Source: Candidatus Nanopelagicales bacterium (GTDB lineage: Bacteria; Actinomycetota; Actinomycetes; S36-B12). From it: 43,772 nt of DNA. The notes under the pieces were generated by a model that was given only the letters and a program-made list of their open reading frames with translations, did not search any database and was not told the origin of the DNA. The position numbers were made by a program, and so were the translations under genes. The stretch covers positions 1 through 43,772 of the forward strand of contig JAQTXL010000004.1 of NCBI GenBank assembly GCA_028688835.1, written 5' to 3'. This document shows positions 26,845-37,639 of this stretch, one piece after another. Positions within the stretch are counted from its first letter, which is position 1, and every line of letters begins with the position of its first letter.

Positions 26845-28485
26845 ATGTCCGAGATGGTGGCAGTGCTGACCGGCCGACGGAAGTGGGTCGCACTGTGCTT
26901 CCTGGCGCTCGGCGTCTCGATGATCATCCTCGATGCCACCGTCGTGAACGTCGCCATCCCGACCATGGTGCGCGACCTGGGCCTGTCGACCAATGACGCC
27001 GAGTGGATCAATGCGGCCTACTCGCTGACCTTCGCCTCGCTGCTCATCCTGTTCGGGCGCCTGAGCGACCGCTTCGGCCGTCGCCTCATCTTCACCGTCG
27101 GCATCATCGTCTTCGTCGCCGCGAGCATGCTCGTGGCCCTGGGCGCTGGCGCCACCGAGATCATCGCCGCGCGCGCCCTGCAGGGCGTGGGCGCCGCCAT
27201 GATCCTGCCGAGCTCACTGTCGATCATCAATGCGGTGTTCGTCGGGAAGTCCCGCGCCATCGCCTTCGCCGTGTGGGGCGGCACGATCGGCGGCATGGCC
27301 GCCCTCGGCCCGCTGGTGGGCGGCTGGCTGACCACCTACGCGTCGTGGAACTGGGCCTTCCTCATCAACGTGCCGATCGGCATCATCGTGCTCATCGGCG
27401 CTCTCATCACGGTGCCCGAGACCAAGGACACGCACGCGCGCAAGGGCTTCGACATCGCCGGCATCCTGCTCATCACCCTGGGCCTGGCGGGCCTGGTGTT
27501 CGCCCTCATCGAGGGCCAGCGCTACGGCTGGATCACGCCGATCAGCGACTTCCACGCCGGCCCGTGGACCTGGCCCCTGGAGAGCATCTCGATCGTCCTC
27601 GTGGTCGGCATCGGCGGCATCCTCGCGCTCATCGCCCTGGTCATCGTCGAGTCGCGCAAGGCCGCCGCCGGCAAGGTCGTGATCCTCGACCTGCGCCTGT
27701 TCCGCATCCGCACCTTCGCCTTCGGCAATGCCGTGGCGCTCATCGTCAGCCTCGGCGAGTTCGGCCTCCTGTTCGCCCTGCCGCTCTTCCTGCAGGCAAC
27801 ACGCGGGTACGACGCGCTGCAGACCGGCGTGATCCTGCTGGCCCTGGCTGCCGGCTCCTTCCTCGCGTCCGGGCTGGGCGCGCCGCTGGCGCAGAGGTTC
27901 GGGCCGGTGCGCGTGCTCCAGGGCGGCATGGTGCTCGAGGCGGTCGGCATCTTCGGCCTGGGCATGATGCTGTCGACCGAGGTGACCGGATGGCAGATGG
28001 CGCCCTGGCTGTTCCTCTACGGCATGGGCGTCGGCTTCGCCACCGCGCAGCTCACCGGCGTGATCCTCGCCGAAGTGCCTGTGGCCGACTCGGGCCAGGC
28101 CAGTGCCGTGCAGTCGACCTCCCGGCAGATCGGCGCCGCGATCGGCACGGCCATCATCGGCACCACGCTCATCGTCGGGCTGGGCAATGTCGCCGTGCAG
28201 CTCACCGACCGAGGGGTGCCCGCGGAGCAGGCGCAGGTCATCAGCGACGCAGTCGCCGGGTCAGCGGGTCAGGCCATTCCCGGTCTCGCAGCGCTGCCCG
28301 ACGGCGAGGTGCTCGTCTCCGGCGCCTCCGAGGGCTTCGCGAACGCGATCACCTACGTGGCCTGGGTCGCCGGCACCTTCGTGCTGCTGGGCTTCGCCGC
28401 GAGCCTCACGCTGCCGCGCAATGCCGCGCGCATCGAGTCCGAGGGCTACGAGCCTCCGGTGGAGGCTGAGCACTCAGGTGCGTGA
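26845..28485 (+). CDS. MFS transporter, DHA2/EmrB-QacA-type
   Basis: Multiple TM segments; LDATVVNVAIPTMVRDLGLS; GRLSDRFGRRLIF; WGGTIGGMAALGPLVGGWL. Confidence 0.92.
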   Translation: MSEMVAVLTGRRKWVALCFLALGVSMIILDATVVNVAIPTMVRDLGLSTNDAEWINAAYSLTFASLLILFGRLSDRFGRRLIFTVGIIVFVAASMLVALGAGATEIIAARALQGVGAAMILPSSLSIINAVFVGKSRAIAFAVWGGTIGGMAALGPLVGGWLTTYASWNWAFLINVPIGIIVLIGALITVPETKDTHARKGFDIAGILLITLGLAGLVFALIEGQRYGWITPISDFHAGPWTWPLESISIVLVVGIGGILALIALVIVESRKAAAGKVVILDLRLFRIRTFAFGNAVALIVSLGEFGLLFALPLFLQATRGYDALQTGVILLALAAGSFLASGLGAPLAQRFGPVRVLQGGMVLEAVGIFGLGMMLSTEVTGWQMAPWLFLYGMGVGFATAQLTGVILAEVPVADSGQASAVQSTSRQIGAAIGTAIIGTTLIVGLGNVAVQLTDRGVPAEQAQVISDAVAGSAGQAIPGLAALPDGEVLVSGASEGFANAITYVAWVAGTFVLLGFAASLTLPRNAARIESEGYEPPVEAEHSGA

Positions 28486-29040
28486 GCGCACGTAGGTGTG
28501 CACGACCACGCCGTTGTCGAACGGACGCGTCGTGCGGTAGCTGAGCTCATACGGCTGCTCGACCTCGTCGAAGAGCCGCGCCCCACTGCCGAGCACCACC
28601 GGGAAGACCATGAAGTGGTACTCGTCGACCAGGTCGAGGGCCTTGAGCGCATTGACGAGCGTGCGACTGCCCGCGACCTGGATCTCGCCGTGGTGCCGAG
28701 CCTTCACTGCCTCCACCTCAGGGCGCAGGTCGCCGGACAGGACCGTCGTGTTGTTCCAGTCGGCCGACGTGAGCGTCGTGCTCACCACGTACTTGGGCAG
28801 GGCATTCATCCTGTCGGCCATGTCGCCCTCGTAGTCGGGCCAGGCTCCCGCGAAGCTCTCGTAGGTCACGCGGCCCAGCAGCAGTGCGTCGGAGTCGGCG
28901 ATCTCCTGCTGCTTGTACTCCTGCCAGCTGTCATGGTGCCGCTCCCCGACCCAGTTCGTGTGGGCGTAGCCGGGCTCGCCGCCGGGCGCCTCCACGACAC
29001 CGTCGAGGGACACGAACTCGGTGACGACGATCCTGCCCAT
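28474..29040 (-). CDS. Dihydrofolate reductase-family (RibD C-terminal-like) protein
   Basis: IVVTEFVSLDGVVEAPGG; ALLLGRVTYESFAGAWP; IQVAGSRTLVNALKALDLVDEYHFMVFPVVLGSG. Confidence 0.9.
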   Translation of the reverse strand: MGRIVVTEFVSLDGVVEAPGGEPGYAHTNWVGERHHDSWQEYKQQEIADSDALLLGRVTYESFAGAWPDYEGDMADRMNALPKYVVSTTLTSADWNNTTVLSGDLRPEVEAVKARHHGEIQVAGSRTLVNALKALDLVDEYHFMVFPVVLGSGARLFDEVEQPYELSYRTTRPFDNGVVVHTYVRSRT

Positions 29041-29060
29041 GGCAGCCTCCTTGCCGGTGG

Positions 29061-30443
<1,383 letters not shown>

Positions 30444-30508
30444 GGTGCGCTCCTGTTCCGAAGCGCGTGGGCGCTCCAATCCGGCTGGTTGTCGGCGGTG
30501 CGGTGATT

Positions 30509-30958
30509 CTACGAGAGATCGTCGAAGGATTCGTAGTGACCCGACAGCGACTGCCCGGGCGCACTCGAGACGAGGTGCGCGAGCGCGTCGTACGTCTCGC
30601 ACATGGAGTCGACCTGGACAGCACTGCACACGGGCACTGCGAGCACGATGCGCGCAGCGCCGAGGTTTCGAAGCCGGGCCGCGACCAGTCGCGCGGCAGT
30701 GCCCGACTCGACACCGTCGTCGACCACGAGCACCTCGTGACCTGCGACTTCGGGCAGTCCATGGACCTCTCGCTCGCCGTCGACGCTCACGACGTTCGCG
30801 CGCACCGGCTGCGCTCCCAGCGCAGCTGCCACCGGGGCGGCGACCTGGGCTCCGCGGGCGTTCAGGCCGATGACACACGGGTGCGCGGACGTCAGTGCCG
30901 CGACTGCCGCCGGCGCCAGTGCCTGCCCGGCGTCAGCGAAGCTCGCGAACGGCGTCAT
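30509..30958 (-). CDS. Phosphoribosyltransferase-like protein
   Basis: [27 protein letters not shown]-type motif. Confidence 0.8.
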   Translation of the reverse strand: MTPFASFADAGQALAPAAVAALTSAHPCVIGLNARGAQVAAPVAAALGAQPVRANVVSVDGEREVHGLPEVAGHEVLVVDDGVESGTAARLVAARLRNLGAARIVLAVPVCSAVQVDSMCETYDALAHLVSSAPGQSLSGHYESFDDLS

Positions 30959-31377
30959 GCCTGGATCGGCGGCACTGACGCGGCAGCCGCCTGCCCCAGC
31001 CCGATCGCGTCAGCATCGGCCGCCCGGCCCGACTTCGCGCTCTCGGCGCCGCGGTCGCTGATCATGTGCACCGCCTCGAACGCCGATGACTCGTCGATGG
31101 CCCTGGACAGCAGCGGCACGGCAGCGATCTTCACCTCGAAGCGCGACAGCGCGCGTCGGTAGGCGCCCACGCCGTCCCACCGCGTCGTGATGAGTCGAAG
31201 GTCGGTCTCGTCGGTCGACTGGCCCAGGATCGCGTCGATGAAGCCGTCGCTCTGCGCCAGTGCCTCCAGGGCCGCGCGCGCGTCGTCAGCGAACTGCGCC
31301 GCCTGCTCGCCGGTGACCCGGAAACGGTTCACCACGACGAGGATGGGCGCACTAGAGTCCGTCCACAGTGGATTCAC
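30955..31377 (-). CDS. Antibiotic biosynthesis monooxygenase-like (ABM) domain protein
   Basis: ILVVVNRFRVTGEQAAQFADDARAALEALAQSDGFIDAILGQSTDETDLRLITTRWD. Confidence 0.65.
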   Translation of the reverse strand: MNPLWTDSSAPILVVVNRFRVTGEQAAQFADDARAALEALAQSDGFIDAILGQSTDETDLRLITTRWDGVGAYRRALSRFEVKIAAVPLLSRAIDESSAFEAVHMISDRGAESAKSGRAADADAIGLGQAAAASVPPIQA

Positions 31378-31413
31378 GTGCCGACGGTAGCGGCACGAGG
31401 CGACGGAGGAATC

Positions 31414-31767
31414 ATGGCCAAGGGCTCAGGTGGGCTCCCCGAGGGCGTGCGCGGACCCAGCGGCCCGGCCCGCTCGGCTGGCCGGCAGGCGATGGAGCGC
31501 ACCTCGATGCCGATGCTCATGCGGATCAACCGCCTGCCGCGCTGGCTCGTCGTCGTCACCCTGGGCGCACTGCTCTTCCTGGGCCTGATCCAGACCGGAA
31601 GCCTGGCGTGGCTCGGCGGCATCATGCTGCTCATCGTCACCGCCTTCCTGGGCTGGCTGCTCATCTTGGCCTGGCCGGTGCTGACGCCCCAGCAGCGCGG
31701 CATCCGCACGGTGGTGGTGCTGGGCGCCCTGGGCATCACGGTGCTGAAGTTCCTCGGCCGCTTCTAG
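31414..31767 (+). CDS. Small actinobacterial membrane protein (DUF6703-like)
   Basis: NRLPRWLVVVTLGALLFLGLIQTG...LGWLLILAWPVLTPQQRGIR. Confidence 0.7.
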   Translation: MAKGSGGLPEGVRGPSGPARSAGRQAMERTSMPMLMRINRLPRWLVVVTLGALLFLGLIQTGSLAWLGGIMLLIVTAFLGWLLILAWPVLTPQQRGIRTVVVLGALGITVLKFLGRF

Positions 31768-31774
31768 CCGAAAT

Positions 31775-31789
31775 TGACAACCATTTTCA
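31775..31789. promoter_or_regulatory. Putative Zur box upstream of znuA
   Basis: TGACAACCATTTTCA; reverse complement TGAAAATGGTTGTCA resembles the actinobacterial Zur palindrome TGAAAATGATTTTCA with two differences. Confidence 0.75.
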
Positions 31790-31808
31790 TTAAGATTACC
31801 GTGCGGGC

Positions 31809-32711
31809 ATGCGCGCAGCCTGGCTCCTCATCGGGGCCCTCACCCTGGCCGGATGCTCCTCCTCCCCCGCAGCACCCGAGGCCGCTGATGGCACGGGGCT
31901 GTCGGTCCTGACCACCACGACCATCCTCGGCAGCGTCGTCGGCGACATCGTCACCTGCGCCGGCGGCACCGCCAGCACCCTCATCCCGGCCGGCGCCGAC
32001 CCGCACGACTTCGCGCCGTCCTCGGAGCAGCTGGCCGCCGTGGTCAAGGCCGATGTCGTCATCGCGAACGGCCTGGGCCTGGAGGGAGGCCTGGCCGACG
32101 CATTGACCTCGGCCAAGGCCGACGGCGCCACCGTGTTCGAGGTCGGTCCGCTGGTGCAGCCTCGGGACTTTCCGGGCACCACCACCCCCGATCCGCACTT
32201 CTGGTTCGACATGTCACGCATGGCCACTGCCGCCGAGCTCATCGGCGACGAGCTGGCGAGCAAGGGCGGCGAGCAGTACCGCACCTGTGCCGCCACCGAG
32301 GCCGAGCGCATCCGCACGGCACAGGTCGGTGTCGCCTCGACCCTGGCGTCGGTGCCTGCCGCTCGTCGGGTGCTCGTGACCGATCATGATGCGTTCGGCT
32401 ACCTCGCCGATGCCTACGGCTACCGCATCGCGGGCGCGATCATCCCCTCGGGCACCACGCTCGCCGCACCCAGCTCCAGCGACCTCGCGGCCCTCGCCAA
32501 GGTGATCGCCGACACCAAGGTCGACGCGATCTTCGCGAACTCCAACAGCCCCCAGGTGCTGGCCGATGCCGTCGCCAGCGAGGTCGGCTACCCCGTGACG
32601 GTGGTCGACCTCTATGTCGACAGCCTGGGCGAGCCCGGCAGCGGCGCCGACACCTACATCGGCTACCTGCAGACCGATGCCTCCCGCATCGCCAAGGCCC
32701 TGGCCGGCTGA
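31809..32711 (+). CDS. znuA: Zinc ABC transporter substrate-binding lipoprotein
   Basis: Lipobox LAGCSS; TTTTILGSVVGDIV; PAGADPHDFAPSSEQL; PDPHFWFDMSRM. Confidence 0.92.
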   Translation: MRAAWLLIGALTLAGCSSSPAAPEAADGTGLSVLTTTTILGSVVGDIVTCAGGTASTLIPAGADPHDFAPSSEQLAAVVKADVVIANGLGLEGGLADALTSAKADGATVFEVGPLVQPRDFPGTTTPDPHFWFDMSRMATAAELIGDELASKGGEQYRTCAATEAERIRTAQVGVASTLASVPAARRVLVTDHDAFGYLADAYGYRIAGAIIPSGTTLAAPSSSDLAALAKVIADTKVDAIFANSNSPQVLADAVASEVGYPVTVVDLYVDSLGEPGSGADTYIGYLQTDASRIAKALAG

Positions 32712-32712
32712 C

Positions 32713-33567
32713 ATGGACTGGTGGCTGGAGCCGTTCTCGCTCGGGTTCGAGCAGCGCGCCCTCATCGGCGGCGCGCTCGCCGGCCTCATGTCCTCGATCG
32801 TCGGCACCTGGCTGGTGCTGCGCGGCATGAGCTTCTTCGGTGATGCCTTCGTGCACGGGGTCGTCCCCGGCATCGCCGCGGCAGTGGTGCTCGACATCAA
32901 CCCGGTCATCGGCGCGGCCGTGGCCGCCCTCGTGATGGTCCTGCTCATCGAGCTCGTGCACCGCCAGACGACGCTCACCGAGGACACCAGCATCGGGCTG
33001 CTGTTCGTCGGCATGCTCGCCCTGGGCGTGGTCATCATCTCGCGGCTCAGCACGTTCTCGGGCAGCCTGACCACCATCCTCTTCGGCGACGCCCTCGGCA
33101 CGAGCGTGGGCGACCTGTGGGCCCAGGGCGCGCTCACCATCGTGATCATCGCGACGACGACGGCGCTGTACCGACCTCTGCTCGCGCTGTCGTTCAACCG
33201 CGACAAGGCCCAGCTGCTCGGCATGCGCCCCAAGGCCGCGCACGCCGCCCTGCTCGTACTCATCGCCGCCGCGGTGATCGGCAGCTTCCAGTCGGTGGGC
33301 ACCCTGCTGGTCTTCGGCCTGCTCGTGGGCCCGCCAGCGACCGCCGCCCTGCTCGCCCGCACGGTGCCGCGCATGATGCTGATCGCGGCCGGCATCTCGC
33401 TAGTCTCGGTCTGGCTCGGCCTGACCTTGAGCTACCACCTGGGCACCGCGGGCTCGGCGACCATGGCCCTGATGCCCATCCTGATCTTCTTCGCCGTGCT
33501 TGCCGTCACGCGCATCCGCGACGCCTTCGCTCGTCGCGCCGCAGCGGGGCAGGTGTCGCATGCCTGA
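32713..33567 (+). CDS. znuB: Zinc ABC transporter permease
   Basis: ABC-3 family permease pattern; RALIGGALAGLMSSIVGTWLVLRGMSFFGDAFVHGVVPGIA. Confidence 0.93.
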   Translation: MDWWLEPFSLGFEQRALIGGALAGLMSSIVGTWLVLRGMSFFGDAFVHGVVPGIAAAVVLDINPVIGAAVAALVMVLLIELVHRQTTLTEDTSIGLLFVGMLALGVVIISRLSTFSGSLTTILFGDALGTSVGDLWAQGALTIVIIATTTALYRPLLALSFNRDKAQLLGMRPKAAHAALLVLIAAAVIGSFQSVGTLLVFGLLVGPPATAALLARTVPRMMLIAAGISLVSVWLGLTLSYHLGTAGSATMALMPILIFFAVLAVTRIRDAFARRAAAGQVSHA

Positions 33568-34423
33568 GTCGCACAGCACTCACGCGCACGCTATGCCCGA
33601 CGTGGTGGTGGCCACCGACCTCGTGCTCGGCCACGGCTCGCATGTGGCGGTGCAGGCCTCGTCGTTCACCATCCCCGCTGGAAGGGTGACGACCGTCATC
33701 GGGCCCAACGGCGGCGGCAAGTCGACCCTGCTGCATGCGATCGCCGGGCTCATCACCCCGCTCGCGGGCTCACTTCGGGTGCTCGACGCGCATCCGCACG
33801 AGATGCGCGAGCACCTGAGCTACGTGCTCCAGTACACGACCGTCCCGGTGGGCACCCCCATCACAGTCGCCGAGACCGTGATGATGGGCCGCTACCCGCG
33901 CATGGGGCTGTTCCGTCGACCGACTGCAGACGACCGGGCGCGGGTGCGTGAGGCCATGGAGCGCCTGCAGATCACCGACCTTGCAGGGCGGCACCTGAGT
34001 GAGCTCTCCGGCGGCCAGCGCCAGCGCGTCTACGTCGCCCAGGGGATCGCGCAGGAGCATGACGTGCTCCTGCTCGACGAGCCGCTCACCGGACTCGACA
34101 TCGCCTCAGCCCAGACCATCGACGAGATCATCCACCAGGAGCCCACCGGCGGCTGCACGGTGATCCTGACCACCCACGACCTCGACGAGGCGCGCGCCAG
34201 CGATCACGTGGTGCTGCTGGCCGGGCGCGTGATCGCCTCGGGGCCACCCGAGCAGGTGCTCACCGCCGAGCACCTCATGACGGCCTATGGCCTCGGCGGG
34301 CTGCATGCAGGCAGCGAGCCCAAGGTCGGCGCCGACCACCATCACCACCACGAGCATCACGAGCACGACCACCACGGTCATGCGCACGAGCACGGGCATG
34401 ACCACCCCGAGGGCCGGCGATGA
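33560..34423 (+). CDS. znuC: Zinc ABC transporter ATP-binding protein with His-rich C-terminus
   Basis: Walker A GPNGGGKSTLL; LSGGQRQRVYVAQ; VLLLDEPLTGLD; C-terminal DHHHHHEHHEHDHHGHAHEHGHDHP. Confidence 0.94.
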   Translation: MPESHSTHAHAMPDVVVATDLVLGHGSHVAVQASSFTIPAGRVTTVIGPNGGGKSTLLHAIAGLITPLAGSLRVLDAHPHEMREHLSYVLQYTTVPVGTPITVAETVMMGRYPRMGLFRRPTADDRARVREAMERLQITDLAGRHLSELSGGQRQRVYVAQGIAQEHDVLLLDEPLTGLDIASAQTIDEIIHQEPTGGCTVILTTHDLDEARASDHVVLLAGRVIASGPPEQVLTAEHLMTAYGLGGLHAGSEPKVGADHHHHHEHHEHDHHGHAHEHGHDHPEGRR

Positions 34424-34809
34424 CCGCGGGACCTCGCTCCACCCGGCAGCGCACGGCCGTGGCCTCAGCGCTCGGTGACGTCGATGACTTCCGGTCGAGC
34501 CAGGAGCTGCACGAGTTCCTGCGGGAGCGCGGCGAGAGTGTGGGCCTGACGACCGTGTACCGGACCCTGCGCACCATGGCCGACGCAGGCGAGGTCGATG
34601 TGATCGTGCGCGAGGACGGCGAGTCGGTGTACCGGCGCTGCAGCGGCACCCATCACCATCACCTGGTCTGCCGCGGCTGCGGCGCCGCGGTCGAGATCGA
34701 GGGCCCAGCGGTCGAGCAGTGGGCCGACGCCATGGCTGCGCTCCACGGCTACACGCAGGTCAGCCACACGCTGGAGCTCTTCGGCCTCTGCGGTCACTGC
34801 GGCAGCTGA
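34420..34809 (+). CDS. zur: Fur-family zinc uptake regulator
   Basis: [42 protein letters not shown]; overlaps znuC stop. Confidence 0.92.
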   Translation: MTAGPRSTRQRTAVASALGDVDDFRSSQELHEFLRERGESVGLTTVYRTLRTMADAGEVDVIVREDGESVYRRCSGTHHHHLVCRGCGAAVEIEGPAVEQWADAMAALHGYTQVSHTLELFGLCGHCGS

Positions 34810-35579
34810 TTGGGCACCGCTCCCCCGTAGCGCCGATCGCGCGAGGCATAGAGCTGGCAGGCATGCCACAGGTGGCGCCGGTCGAAATCCGGCCACAGCG
34901 TGTCGAGGAACACCAGCTCGGCGTAGGCCGACTGCCACAGCAGGAAGTTGCTCGTGCGCTGCTCGCCTGACGATCGGATGAACAGGTCGACGTCGGGCAT
35001 GTCGGGCTCGTCGAGATAGCGGTGGAACATGCGCTCGTCGATGCGCTCGGGCGACAGCCGACCAGCGGCGACGTCGCGGGCCATGGCCGCTGCAGCATCG
35101 GCGATCTCCGCACGCCCGCCGTAGTTGACGCACATCGTGAGCGTCAGCTTCTTGTTGCGCGCCGTCAGCCGCTCGGCCTCCTCGAGCTCGTTGATCACGC
35201 TGCGCCACAGCCTGGGCCGGCGCCCGGCCCAGCGGATGCGCACGCCCAACTCGTGCATCTCATCGCGCCGACGGCGGATGACATCGCGGTTGAAGCCCAT
35301 GAGGAAGCGCACCTCGTCGGGCGAGCGCTTCCAGTTCTCGGTGGAGAAGGCGTAGGCCGACAGTGACCCGATGCCCAGTTCGATGGCGCCGTGCACGCAG
35401 TCGAGCAGGGCGGCCTCGCCGCGCTCATGGCCCGCCGTGCGCGGCAGCCCGCGCTCCTTGGCCCAGCGCCCGTTGCCGTCCATGACGATCGCCACGTGCC
35501 GCGGCACGAGCTCGGCCTGGATCCGCGGCCGGGTGGCCCCGCTGGGATGCGGCGTGGGTGCACGCAGCTGCTGCTTCAT
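34794..35579 (-). CDS. uppS: Isoprenyl transferase (undecaprenyl diphosphate synthase family)
   Basis: [74 protein letters not shown]. Confidence 0.96.
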   Translation of the reverse strand: MKQQLRAPTPHPSGATRPRIQAELVPRHVAIVMDGNGRWAKERGLPRTAGHERGEAALLDCVHGAIELGIGSLSAYAFSTENWKRSPDEVRFLMGFNRDVIRRRRDEMHELGVRIRWAGRRPRLWRSVINELEEAERLTARNKKLTLTMCVNYGGRAEIADAAAAMARDVAAGRLSPERIDERMFHRYLDEPDMPDVDLFIRSSGEQRTSNFLLWQSAYAELVFLDTLWPDFDRRHLWHACQLYASRDRRYGGAVPNQLPQ

Positions 35580-36325
35580 GTGGCGAGCCTTCGGTCGTCG
35601 CGGTCAACGAGGGGCAAGGATCGCAGACCGCGCTCGAGGTGCCACTGCAGGAAGGCCGCGACCAGGCCGCTGGCCTCGCGGCGCTCGCGCACCTCGCTGG
35701 CATCGGCAACCGGCCAGTCGCCACTGAGCAGTGCGGCGAGCAGGCTCACTGCGGCAGGCGACGGCGCCGCAGCACCGGGAAGCCGGCAGTCACTGCAGAC
35801 CATGCCGCCGCCGGCGACCGAGAAGGCGCGGTGCGGGCCAGCGGACCCGCAGCGGGCGCACTCGTCGAAGGACGGCGACCACCCGGCGATCGACAGGGAG
35901 CGCAGCAGGTAGGCGTCGAGCACCAGGGGCGCGTCATGCTCACCGCTGACCAGGGCGCGCAGGGCGGTGATGAGCAGCACATACTGCTGCACGGCAGGCT
36001 CGCGCTCGACCGGCGTGAGCCGCTCGGCGGTCTCGACCATCGCCATCGCCGTGGTCCAGCGACCGTAGTCGCGCGAGAGCGCTGCGCCGATCGGGTCGAT
36101 GGTCTCGACCTGCGAGATGCTGTCGAGACTGCGTCCCTCGTAGCACTGGATGTCGACGTGACTGAAGGGCTCGACACGGGCGCCGATGCGGCTCGACGTC
36201 TTGCGCACCCCGCGGGCCACGGCCCGAACCCGGCCGTGATGGCGGGTCAGGAGCGTGACGATGCGATCGGCCTCGCCCAGCTTGTGGGCGCGCAGCACGA
36301 CGGCTTCGTCACGGTAGAGCGGCAC
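35576..36325 (-). CDS. recO: DNA repair protein RecO
   Basis: [54 protein letters not shown] start 36325. Confidence 0.94.
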   Translation of the reverse strand: MPLYRDEAVVLRAHKLGEADRIVTLLTRHHGRVRAVARGVRKTSSRIGARVEPFSHVDIQCYEGRSLDSISQVETIDPIGAALSRDYGRWTTAMAMVETAERLTPVEREPAVQQYVLLITALRALVSGEHDAPLVLDAYLLRSLSIAGWSPSFDECARCGSAGPHRAFSVAGGGMVCSDCRLPGAAAPSPAAVSLLAALLSGDWPVADASEVRERREASGLVAAFLQWHLERGLRSLPLVDRDDRRLAT

Positions 36326-36380
36326 AGGACATTGTGTTCCCTGCGGCTGCGCTGTGGCGACTGCCACGCTCGACCGACGG

Positions 36381-37295
36381 CTAGAAGCCGAGGCGCCGCA
36401 GGAGCTTGGGGTCCTTCTGCCAGTCCTTGGCCACCTTGACCCGGATGTCGAGGTAGACCGGGCTGCCGACTAGGTGCTCGATGCCCTGCCGCGCCTTGGT
36501 GCCCACGTGCTTGAGCCGCGAGCCGCCCTTGCCGATGATGATCGACTTCTGGCTGTCGCGCTCGACGAAGAGGTTGGCGTGGATGTCCATGAGCGGGCGA
36601 TCGGCCGGACGGCCCTCGCGCATGCCCATCTCCTCGATCGTCACCGCGATCGAGTGCGGCAGCTCGTCCTGCACGCCCTCGAGGGCGGCCTCGCGGATGA
36701 GCTCGGCGACGGCGATCTCCATCGGCTCGTCGGTCACCTCGCCGTCGAGGTACAGCAGCTGGCCTTCGGGCATGAGCGCGGTGAACTCCGCGATCAGCAC
36801 GTCGATGTTCTCGCCGCTGTTCGCCGACACCGGGATGATCGCCGACCAGTCGGTGTCGAGCTGCATCGCGAGCATCTGCGCGTCGAGCAGCCGCTCGGCC
36901 AGGGTCTCGCGGCTGACCTTGTCGGCCTTGGTCACGATGATGACGATCGGCGTGCGGCCCAGCTCGACGATCTGCCCGGCGATGAAGCGGTCGCCGGGGC
37001 CGATGGTCTCGTCGGCCGGCAGGCACAGGCCGATGGCGTCGACGGTCGACCACGTCTCGCGCACCTGGTCGTTGAGGCGCTCGCCCAGCAGCGTGCGCGG
37101 CCGATGCAGCCCCGGCGTGTCGACGAGCACGAGCTGCGCCTCGTCGGTCGTGAGGATGCCGCGGATGATGCGCCGGGTCGTCTGCGGGCGCGAGGACATG
37201 ATGGCGATCTTCTGGCCGACCATGCGGTTGGTGAGCGTGGACTTGCCGACGTTGGGCCGCCCGACGATGGACACGAAGCCGCTGCGGAAGGCCAT
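36381..37295 (-). CDS. era: GTPase Era
   Basis: VSIVGRPNVGKSTLTNRMVGQKIAIMSSRPQTTR; DTPGLHRPRTLLGERLN; KH region FVERDSQKSIIIGKGGSRLKHVG. Confidence 0.97.
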   Translation of the reverse strand: MAFRSGFVSIVGRPNVGKSTLTNRMVGQKIAIMSSRPQTTRRIIRGILTTDEAQLVLVDTPGLHRPRTLLGERLNDQVRETWSTVDAIGLCLPADETIGPGDRFIAGQIVELGRTPIVIIVTKADKVSRETLAERLLDAQMLAMQLDTDWSAIIPVSANSGENIDVLIAEFTALMPEGQLLYLDGEVTDEPMEIAVAELIREAALEGVQDELPHSIAVTIEEMGMREGRPADRPLMDIHANLFVERDSQKSIIIGKGGSRLKHVGTKARQGIEHLVGSPVYLDIRVKVAKDWQKDPKLLRRLGF

Positions 37296-37639
37296 CAGGA
37301 CTCCAGCCGCGCGGTGAGCGTGCCGTCGGCCGCGCACACCAGCACCGGCACGCCCGCGCCGCCAAGATCGCGCACGCAGGCGGGGTCGACGGCATCGGCA
37401 CCGATCACGACTGCGCACTCGAGGCCCGAGGCGCCGGCGGCCACGGCCTGCGCGACCGCGAGCTCGAGCGCCGTGAGGCTCAGGTGCTCGCGCTCGACGG
37501 TGGCACCGGCGTAGGTGCGGCCGAGCTCATCGCGCACCGCTGCGCCCTCGCGCGCGCCGATGCGGGCACGAGCGCCGCGCGCCAGCGTCACGAGCTTGGC
37601 GTCCTCCGGTTCCAGCGTGCTCGGGTCCAGGTCAGTCAT
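37295..37639 (-). CDS. Cytidine deaminase-like protein with degenerate active site
   Basis: GAAVRDELGRTYAGATVEREHLSLTALELAVAQAVAAGA resembles the CDA fold, but HAE/CAE and PCxxC motifs are absent. Confidence 0.7.
   Translation of the reverse strand: MTDLDPSTLEPEDAKLVTLARGARARIGAREGAAVRDELGRTYAGATVEREHLSLTALELAVAQAVAAGASGLECAVVIGADAVDPACVRDLGGAGVPVLVCAADGTLTARLES

Noticed and set aside
30444-30508. Possible T-box or leader upstream of glyS
   Set aside because: Interval is only about 65 bp and no T-box consensus was recognised.
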